A stretch of DNA of 10,562 nucleotides from Oscillospiraceae bacterium (GTDB lineage Bacteria > Bacillota > Clostridia > Oscillospirales > Oscillospiraceae), in assembly GCA_017646545.1 (NCBI GenBank), contig JAGCMI010000119.1, forward strand, positions 1 through 10,562, written 5' to 3'. Position 1 is the stretch's first letter; each line of letters begins with the position of its first letter. Under the pieces are notes generated by a model. The model was not told the origin of the DNA. It made no database searches and saw nothing but the letters and a program-made list of their open reading frames with translations. The position numbers were made by a program, and so were the translations under genes. This document shows, piece by piece, positions 5,705-10,562 of this stretch.

Positions 5705-6835
5705 ATGTCTAAATTTGAATTTGCCATCCCTACCCTCTTTGGTTTGGAGGGCATTGCCGGTGACGAACTGCGCCGGCTGGATATTGAAAATGTAAGAGTA
5801 GAAAATGGCCGTGTGCTGTTTTCCGGCGACGAAACTGCTCTGGCAAGAGCCAATATGAACATCCGCACCGGTGAGCGTGTGCTTCTGGTGCTGGCGGAAT
5901 TTGAGGCAAAGACCTTTGAGGAATTGTTCCAGGGTGTGTATCGCACCCCCTTGGAAAATTATATCCCCCTGGGCGGTCAGTTCCCGGTGAAGGGTCACAG
6001 CCTCAACAGCCAGCTGGTGTCCATCCCCGATTGCCAGGCCATCATCAAGAAGGCTGCCAGTAAGCGTTTGGGCGAAAAGTATGGGGTTTCCTGGCTGCCG
6101 GAAGAAGGCGCCAAATATCAGCTGCAGTTTGCCATTATGAATGACAAGGTGACGCTGTATCTGGATACCTCCGGTGCCGGTCTGCACAAGCGTGGCTACC
6201 GCGCCCAGGGCAACGATGCCCCCCTGCGGGAAACCTTGGCTGCTGCCATGGTAATGCTGACCAAGTACCGCGGCCGGGATTTCATCTGGGATCCCTTCTG
6301 TGGCAGCGGTACCATCCCCATCGAGGCAGCGCTGATCGCCAAGAACCGCGCCCCCGGTCTGCAGCGCCGCTTTGCTGCGGAGCATTTTGCCTGGATGAAC
6401 GAGGAAATTTGGCGGCAGGCCCGCAGTGAAGCCATGGACAAGGAGTTCAGAGGCGATTACCGCATTTTGGGTTCTGACAACGATCCCAAGTGCATTTCCC
6501 TGGCCATGTCCAATGCCCGCAAGGCCGGTGTGGACAAGATCATCGAATTCAAAGACGGCGATGCCACCAAGATGAGCCTGCCCACCGATACGGGCGTGAT
6601 CATCTGCAATCCCCCCTACGGTCAGCGTATGGGCGAGCAGAAGGATGCCCAGCGGCTGTATGCTGCTCTGGGACGGCATCTGAAATATGCCGACGGCTGG
6701 AAGAAGTATATCATCACCTCCGAACCGGAATTTGAGCACTATTTCGGCAAGCGCGCCGATAAAAAGCGCAAACTCTACAACGGCATGATCAAGTGCGACT
6801 ACTATATGTACACCGAAAATAAGAGAAAGAAATAA
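5705..6835 (+). CDS. THUMP-domain class I SAM RNA methyltransferase (RlmL-like)
   Basis: This 376-residue protein is predicted to methylate a guanine N2 in RNA. Its closest functional model is the N-terminal half of RlmL (m2G2445 of 23S rRNA), and B. subtilis YpsC is the same type. Residues about 1-60 form the ferredoxin-like lead-in, and about 65-155 a THUMP RNA-binding domain. The Rossmann methyltransferase follows, with SAM motif DPFCGSGT (196-203), an acidic SDNDP near 257-261 and catalytic NPPYG (302-306). LHKRGYRAQGNDAPLRE before motif I is typical of the family. The start is firm: GGAGG lies 5 bases before the ATG. The exact target base is an inference. Downstream, the lipid kinase gene begins 27 bases after the stop. 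Confidence 0.92.
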   Translation: MSKFEFAIPTLFGLEGIAGDELRRLDIENVRVENGRVLFSGDETALARANMNIRTGERVLLVLAEFEAKTFEELFQGVYRTPLENYIPLGGQFPVKGHSLNSQLVSIPDCQAIIKKAASKRLGEKYGVSWLPEEGAKYQLQFAIMNDKVTLYLDTSGAGLHKRGYRAQGNDAPLRETLAAAMVMLTKYRGRDFIWDPFCGSGTIPIEAALIAKNRAPGLQRRFAAEHFAWMNEEIWRQARSEAMDKEFRGDYRILGSDNDPKCISLAMSNARKAGVDKIIEFKDGDATKMSLPTDTGVIICNPPYGQRMGEQKDAQRLYAALGRHLKYADGWKKYIITSEPEFEHYFGKRADKKRKLYNGMIKCDYYMYTENKRKK

Positions 6836-6862
6836 ACCCCCAGAAAAAGATCGGAGGGAAAT

Positions 6863-7789
6863 ATGACTCATTTATTCATCATCAATCCCGCAGCCGGCAG
6901 CCGTGACCGGACTGCTGACTACTCTGAAAAAATCCATACCGCCTGCCATGACCGGGGTCTGGATTATGAGATTCGTGTGTCCCAAGCACCGGGTCAGTGC
7001 AGCCAGATTGCCCGTGAGGCAGCGGAAAGCGGCAGACAGTACCGCATCTATGCCTGCGGCGGCGATGGCACATTGAATGAAGTGGTGCAGGGTGCAGCCG
7101 GGTTTGACAATGTGGCAGTCACCGTGTTCTCCGGCGGCAGCGGCAACGACTTTGTGAAGCTTTTTACCGATCCCAAGGCCTTTTTTGAACTGGAGCGGCT
7201 GCTGGATGCCCAGGAGGATACCTTCGATCTCATCGATTGCAACGGGGATATCTCCCTGAATATCTGCTCCGTGGGTCTGGATGCCAGAATCGGCACCGAT
7301 GTGGCTACTTACAAGCGATTGCCTTTGCTGCACGGCTTTTCTGCCTATGCCGCTTCCACTGTGGTGAATGTGGTCAAGGGTATTGCCGAGCATTATGTAG
7401 TGGAAGTTGATGACCAAATCATTGACGGTGATATGACCATGATCTGCGTATGCAACGGCCGCTATTACGGCGGCGGTTTCAACCCCGTGCCGGAGGCAGA
7501 TCCTGCCGACGGTCTGCTGGATGTGCTGGTGGTCAAGAAAGTGTCCCGCCTGCAGGTGGCAGGAGTGATCGGCAAGTATAAAGAGGGGCGCTATAAGGAA
7601 CTGCCCCATCTGGTGCAGCATTTCCGCACCAAGCATATCACCATCCATTGTGACAAGGAAACCCCCATCAACTTAGATGGCGAGCTGCGCTTGGGCAAGA
7701 CGGTGAAGATGACCGTGTCCGACAAGAAACTGCGTTTCTTCTACCCCAAGGGTCTTACTTGGCGCCTGAAGGAAAGAGCCAAGGTTTGA
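6863..7789 (+). CDS. Diacylglycerol/lipid kinase, YegS/BmrU/DgkB type
   Basis: This 308-residue cytosolic lipid kinase of the DAGK catalytic family probably phosphorylates diacylglycerol or a related lipid at the membrane face. Seen motifs are NPAAGS (8-13), the nucleotide-binding GGDGTLNEV (66-74) and GGSGNDF (91-97). Further on are NICSVGLDARI and a C-terminal beta-sandwich domain with CNGRYYGGGF and INLDGE. Length and layout match bacterial DgkB/YegS proteins. GGAGGG 5 bases before the ATG fixes the start. DgkB in Firmicutes recycles diacylglycerol from lipoteichoic acid synthesis, but that exact role is not shown here. The gene ends at a TGA just before repeat element 4. Confidence 0.9.
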   Translation: MTHLFIINPAAGSRDRTADYSEKIHTACHDRGLDYEIRVSQAPGQCSQIAREAAESGRQYRIYACGGDGTLNEVVQGAAGFDNVAVTVFSGGSGNDFVKLFTDPKAFFELERLLDAQEDTFDLIDCNGDISLNICSVGLDARIGTDVATYKRLPLLHGFSAYAASTVVNVVKGIAEHYVVEVDDQIIDGDMTMICVCNGRYYGGGFNPVPEADPADGLLDVLVVKKVSRLQVAGVIGKYKEGRYKELPHLVQHFRTKHITIHCDKETPINLDGELRLGKTVKMTVSDKKLRFFYPKGLTWRLKERAKV

Positions 7790-7794
7790 TGCGG

Positions 7795-7934
7795 TAACGC
7801 TCAGTTTGTCGGGCTGATCGCCTAATTAGGAATGAGGAATGAGGAGTTAGGAATTGCCAAGAACACACCGGTGTTTGTTTGTTCAAATTCCTAATCTCTA
7901 ATTCCTAATTCTCCAAGCGATAAACTTCAATTTC
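7795..7934. repeat. Palindromic repeat element 4, full length
   Basis: This 140-bp copy lies between the lipid kinase gene and thiN. The left terminus keeps TAA......AGTTTGTCG (7795-7811), and the right terminus is GCGATAAACTTCAATTTC (7917-7934). The left arm carries heptads TTAGGAA, TGAGGAA, TGAGGAG, TTAGGAA; the right arm TTCCTAA, TCTCTAA, TTCCTAA. The central palindrome ACACCGGTGT is at 7865-7874. Compared with the reverse complement of element 2 it is near identical through GATCGCC and the left arm, and lacks one 7-bp unit in the right arm. It begins 5 bases after the kinase stop codon and ends 3 bases before the thiN ribosome site. Confidence 0.85.
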
Positions 7935-7952
7935 GATAAAGGTATGTATGAC

Positions 7953-8579
7953 ATGAAAAAGTGCATCATTTTCTGTGCCGGCGGCTTTGAGTCGCTGGCA
8001 GCGCCCATTGGGGCAGACGATGTGGTGATCGCCGCCGACGGGGGCGTTGCCCACACCGAAAAACGGAATATTACGCCCCATGTGGTGCTGGGAGATTTCG
8101 ACTCTTTGCAGTATGTGCCCATGGGCGCAGAGGTGCACCCGGTGGAAAAGGATGACACCGATGCCATGCTGGCCATCAAAAAGGGACTCTCCATGGGCTG
8201 CCGGGAATTTGTGATCTACGGCGGTCTGGATGGGGATCGGCTGGAGCATACTGTGGCCAATTTTCAGGCGCTGCAGTACCTTGCCGACCGTGGTGCAAGA
8301 GGCACATTGGTGGGCTTGAAGCAGATGGTCACCCTTATTCAAAACGAAACCATCACCTTCCCTGCCTTTTTTCAGGGGTATATTTCCGTGTTCTGCATGG
8401 GTGCGCAGGCCACGGGTGTGACCATCAAAGGCTTGCATTACAATGTGGAAAATACCACCCTTACCTGCGGATTTCCCTTGGGTGTCAGCAATCGCTTCGA
8501 GGGAAAAGAAGCGTCCGTGGCGGTGGAAAAGGGCAGTTTGCTGCTAATTTGGGAACGGAAAAACGGCCTGCCTTCATAA
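7953..8579 (+). CDS. thiN: Thiamine diphosphokinase
   Basis: This 208-residue enzyme transfers pyrophosphate from ATP to thiamine to make thiamine diphosphate, the active cofactor. Family motifs are in order: IFCAGG (6-11), AADGG (27-31), GDFDS (47-51), KDDTDAM (66-72) and GGLDGDRLEHTVAN (90-103). These form the nucleotide- and metal-binding catalytic domain. The C-terminal beta-sandwich thiamine-binding domain follows (about 125-205). I start at the ATG at 7953, 10 bases after AAAGG (7938-7942), because the in-frame ATG at 7944 would sit only one base from that site. Repeat element 4 ends just upstream and no promoter is evident, so it is probably read from upstream genes. The regulator gene follows 28 bases later. 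Confidence 0.95.
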   Translation: MKKCIIFCAGGFESLAAPIGADDVVIAADGGVAHTEKRNITPHVVLGDFDSLQYVPMGAEVHPVEKDDTDAMLAIKKGLSMGCREFVIYGGLDGDRLEHTVANFQALQYLADRGARGTLVGLKQMVTLIQNETITFPAFFQGYISVFCMGAQATGVTIKGLHYNVENTTLTCGFPLGVSNRFEGKEASVAVEKGSLLLIWERKNGLPS

Positions 8580-8607
8580 TGGCAACCTGAAAGGGGTGTC
8601 TGAGATT

Positions 8608-9966
8608 ATGTTAACCTATGAACTAAAAAAAGCCCCGGGTATCCCGTTGTACGAAGCATTGTACCGGTGCATCCGGGGCGATATTCTTTCCGGCAAACTT
8701 CCTGCCGGCACCAAGCTGCCCTCCAAACGGGCGCTGGCGGTGCATCTGGAAGTGAGCAAAATCACGGTGGAAGCGGCCTATAACCAGCTTTCTGCCGAGG
8801 GGTACATCCTGCCGGTGGAAAAGGTGGGCTATTTTGTGGAGGCGGTGGAAACCCTGCCTGCCCCCTCCCCTGCGGTTCCGGCGGCAGAGGTGAAACCGGA
8901 GGCAGATCTGTTGGATCTGACCACCAATGCCCCTGCCCATTTCCCCTTCTCCGTGTGGAGCCGCCTGCAGCGGCAGGTGCTACTGGATTACGGTCATCAG
9001 CTGCTGCAGCCCATGCCCAGCTGCGGCTGCCTTGATCTGCGCCGGGCCATTGCCAAGCATTTGGCAGGTTTCCGGGGCATGCAGGTGGATCCGGAGAATA
9101 TCATCATCGGTGCCGGCACCGACTTTCTTTATAATCTGCTGCCCCAACTGCTGGGGCAGGATAAAATTTTTGCATTGGAAGAGCCGGGCTATGAAAAGAT
9201 CCACCGCATCTACAGCGCTGCCGGTGTTCGTGTGCACCGGGCGACCATGGATGGACAGGGTGTGATTCCCGAAGCCTTGGCTGAGGCAAAAGTGCTCCAC
9301 TTCTCCCCTTCCCACCATTTCCCCACCGGCATCGTCACCCCCATGCTGCGGCGGCAGGCGCTGCTGAAATGGGCATCCTCCGGGGAAAACTGGATCGTGG
9401 AAGATGATTACGATTGCGAATTCCGCTTTGATACCCACCCCATGCCCGCCCTTTACGGACAGAGCGACCGGGTGGTGTATATCAACAGCTTTTCCAAATC
9501 CTTGGCTCCTTCCATCCGTCTGGGATATATGGTGCTGCCCCCTTCTTTGATGGAAAAATTCCGCAGGGAACTGTTCTTTTACAGCGGCACGGTGTCCGGC
9601 TTTGAACAGCATACGCTGGCGCGGTTTTTAAGTCAGGGACATTTTGAAAAGCATATCAACCGCATGCGGAAATTCTATCGCAGCCGCCGCAATCAGCTGC
9701 TGCAGATCATCCGCGCTTGCCCCCTGCAGGACAGACTTACCATTGAGGAGGCGGATGCGGGTCTGCATTTCATCGTGAAAGTGGACACGCCCCTTTCTGA
9801 CGAACAATTGCAGGCATATTGCCTTGGTCTGGGACTGAAGATCCGCACTCTGAGCAGCTATTATCACGGCGCTGCCCCCATGGAGAGCCAGCACCGCATC
9901 GTGGTGAACTATTCCGGTCTGCAGGATGAAGATGTGCACAAGCTGGAAGCCATTTTAAAGGGGTAA
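8608..9966 (+). CDS. MocR/PdxR-type GntR regulator with aminotransferase-like domain
   Basis: This 452-residue fusion has an N-terminal GntR winged helix-turn-helix (about 8-76: IPLYEALYRCIRGDI...LPSKRALAVHLEVSKITVEAAYNQL). A short Pro/Ala-rich linker (84-98) leads to a fold-type I aminotransferase domain that binds pyridoxal phosphate. K297 in NSFSKSLAPSIRLGY is the Schiff-base lysine, and D266/Y268 in EDDYD and PSHHFPTG (234-241) match the cofactor pocket. Such proteins are DNA-binding sensors, not enzymes; PdxR of pyridoxal synthesis is the best-known member, but no pdxST is in view and the target is unknown. I choose ATG 8608, 11 bases after AAAGGGG; a GTG at 8596 would overlap that site. 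It probably shares the thiN transcript. Confidence 0.92.
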   Translation: MLTYELKKAPGIPLYEALYRCIRGDILSGKLPAGTKLPSKRALAVHLEVSKITVEAAYNQLSAEGYILPVEKVGYFVEAVETLPAPSPAVPAAEVKPEADLLDLTTNAPAHFPFSVWSRLQRQVLLDYGHQLLQPMPSCGCLDLRRAIAKHLAGFRGMQVDPENIIIGAGTDFLYNLLPQLLGQDKIFALEEPGYEKIHRIYSAAGVRVHRATMDGQGVIPEALAEAKVLHFSPSHHFPTGIVTPMLRRQALLKWASSGENWIVEDDYDCEFRFDTHPMPALYGQSDRVVYINSFSKSLAPSIRLGYMVLPPSLMEKFRRELFFYSGTVSGFEQHTLARFLSQGHFEKHINRMRKFYRSRRNQLLQIIRACPLQDRLTIEEADAGLHFIVKVDTPLSDEQLQAYCLGLGLKIRTLSSYYHGAAPMESQHRIVVNYSGLQDEDVHKLEAILKG

Positions 9967-9978
9967 GGGTATATCATA

Positions 9979-10021
9979 TAATCTCTAATTTCTAATTCAG
10001 CAGGCTATAAACTGCAATTTA
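9979..10021. repeat. Palindromic repeat element 5, right-end fragment
   Basis: This 43-base fragment of the right arm and terminus has heptads TCTCTAA and TTTCTAA, then TTCAGCAG, then GCTATAAACTGCAATTTA (10004-10021), one mismatch from the terminal consensus. The rest of the element is missing. It lies 12 bases after the regulator's stop codon and upstream of the rimP promoter. Confidence 0.7.
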
Positions 10022-10068
10022 TCTTATGAAAAAAGTGAAAAAAGTCACAAAAAATATACAAAAACCCC

Positions 10069-10097
10069 TTGCAAAGTGGAAAAGATAATGCTATAAT
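10069..10097 (+). promoter_or_regulatory. sigma-A promoter of the rimP operon
   Basis: -35 TTGCAA (10069-10074), a 17-base spacer and a perfect -10 TATAAT (10092-10097). Runs of A (10029-10065) directly upstream resemble an UP element, so the promoter should be strong. The start is predicted near 10104. A dyad CGTATA-C-TATACG (10111-10123) follows just after the start. Confidence 0.85.
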
Positions 10098-10123
10098 ACC
10101 AGTAATCTAGCGTATACTATACG

Positions 10124-10153
10124 AAAGAGAGGGGTTCAGCCCCTCTCTTTTTT
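10124..10153 (+). terminator. Intrinsic terminator in the rimP leader (attenuator candidate)
   Basis: GAGAGGGG (10127-10134) pairs perfectly with CCCCTCTC (10140-10147) around a 5-base loop TTCAG. The stem can extend with A-U pairs, and a run of six T (10148-10153) follows. This is a textbook rho-independent terminator. It begins about 20 bases after the predicted rimP start site and about 30 bases before the rimP start codon, so transcripts from that promoter must read through it. It would also stop read-through from the upstream regulator gene. Confidence 0.85.
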
Positions 10154-10183
10154 CTAAGACTTTTTACGAAAGAAGGGGATTTT

Positions 10184-10562
10184 TTGAAGATCACAGATCG
10201 TGTTCAGCAGTTGGTTCTGCCCATTGTGGAGGCGCAGGGCTGCAGTTTGTGGGATGTGGAATATGTCCGGGAGGGCGACCAGCGTTTCCTGCGGCTGTAC
10301 ATCGACAAAGACGGTGGTGTGGACATCACCGAATGTGAAGCAATTTCCCGGGCAGCCGATCCCATTCTGGACGAGGCTGATCCCATCCCCGAAAGCTATC
10401 ACTTTGAAGTCTGCTCCGCCGGCATCGAGCGGGCGCTGAAGCGGCCTTCCGATTTTGAAGAATTCATGGGCAGCTTGATCATGGTCAAGCTCTACCGCCC
10501 CAAAAACGGCGTCAAGGAGATCCCCGGCATCCTGCGGGGCTATGAAGACGGCCGTGTGACCG
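10184..10562 (+). CDS. rimP: Ribosome maturation factor RimP, TTG start, 3' end beyond window
   Basis: RimP is a cytosolic factor for 30S subunit maturation and usually heads the rimP-nusA-infB operon. The visible 126 codons cover most of a protein normally about 150 residues long. Family features are an opening of the type KITDRVQQLVLPIVEAQGC, LWDVEYVREG, LRLYIDKDGGVDITECEAISR, and the N-domain end YHFEVCSAGIERAL, equivalent to the usual LEVSSPGLDRPL. The C-terminal SH3-like domain begins near FMGSLIMVKLY. No ATG is available at the right place; the TTG at 10184 has AAGGGG ending 5 bases before it and gives the correct N terminus. Transcription starts at the promoter at 10069-10097 and passes a leader terminator. 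Confidence 0.93.
   Translation, partial: MKITDRVQQLVLPIVEAQGCSLWDVEYVREGDQRFLRLYIDKDGGVDITECEAISRAADPILDEADPIPESYHFEVCSAGIERALKRPSDFEEFMGSLIMVKLYRPKNGVKEIPGILRGYEDGRVT

Noticed and set aside
5678..6871. A 397-codon open frame on the minus strand opposite the methyltransferase gene.
   Set aside because: The plus strand carries a clear family protein with SAM and NPPY motifs and a GGAGG site. The antisense frame has no recognisable domain and is an effect of codon bias.
7944..7952. Upstream ATG as the thiN start.
   Set aside because: It would be one base from the AAAGG site; the ATG at 7953 has workable spacing and matches the family N terminus better.
8596..8607. GTG at 8596 as start of the MocR regulator.
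   Set aside because: It overlaps the only ribosome site, AAAGGGG; the ATG at 8608 is properly spaced.
9954..9982. TTTAAA-17-TATAAT just after the regulator gene as a promoter.
   Set aside because: The -35 is poor (4 of 6) and lies inside the coding end; the much better rimP promoter is 90 bases downstream.

Overview
The window is a chromosomal segment of about 55% GC, dominated by housekeeping genes. It has SD-led genes, consensus sigma-A promoters and tRNA genes with encoded CCA. The gene set (RluA/LspA neighbours, QueH rather than QueG, MtaB, ThiN, a MocR regulator and the start of a rimP operon) fits the Firmicutes. My best guess is a Clostridia member close to the Oscillospiraceae; this is an inference, not a proven placement. 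I see no prophage, CRISPR array, transposase, or restriction, toxin or secretion system.

Layout, left to right. The left edge holds a minus-strand tRNA cluster transcribed Gly(TCC), Arg(TCT), His(GTG, cut by the window edge), with its own TTGACA-17-TAGAAT promoter. Next is a minus-strand gene run read from about 3603 leftwards: lspA (lipoprotein signal peptidase), an RluA/RluD-type pseudouridine synthase, and two tandem HAD-IIB (Cof-type) phosphatases. A divergent promoter region at 3610-3729 separates this from a plus-strand run: mtaB (ms2t6A37 tRNA modification), queH (last step of queuosine synthesis), a THUMP-domain RlmL-like RNA methyltransferase, a diacylglycerol/lipid kinase, thiN (thiamine diphosphokinase) and a GntR/MocR-type PLP-dependent regulator. 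The right edge has a strong sigma-A promoter, an intrinsic terminator inside the leader, and the first 126 codons of rimP, which starts with TTG.

The genes share a translation and RNA-modification theme: tRNAs, a pseudouridine synthase, MtaB, QueH, an rRNA-type methyltransferase and RimP.

The most unusual content lies between the genes. Five copies (two full, two one-sided, one minimal) of a palindromic repeat occupy five intergenic gaps. Its 18-bp terminal inverted repeats read approximately TAAATTGnAGTTTATCGC / GCGATAAACTnCAATTTA. Its arms are built of degenerate 7-bp units (TTAGGAA on one side, TTCCTAA on the other), and the full copies have a central ACACCGGTGT. The copies border stop codons, RBSs and promoters. 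A sixth gap (5641-5692) holds a different palindrome with the same plan: heptad-like arms around AGATATCT. These look like non-autonomous mobile or structural elements. I do not recognise the family. No intergenic gap exceeds 300 bases.
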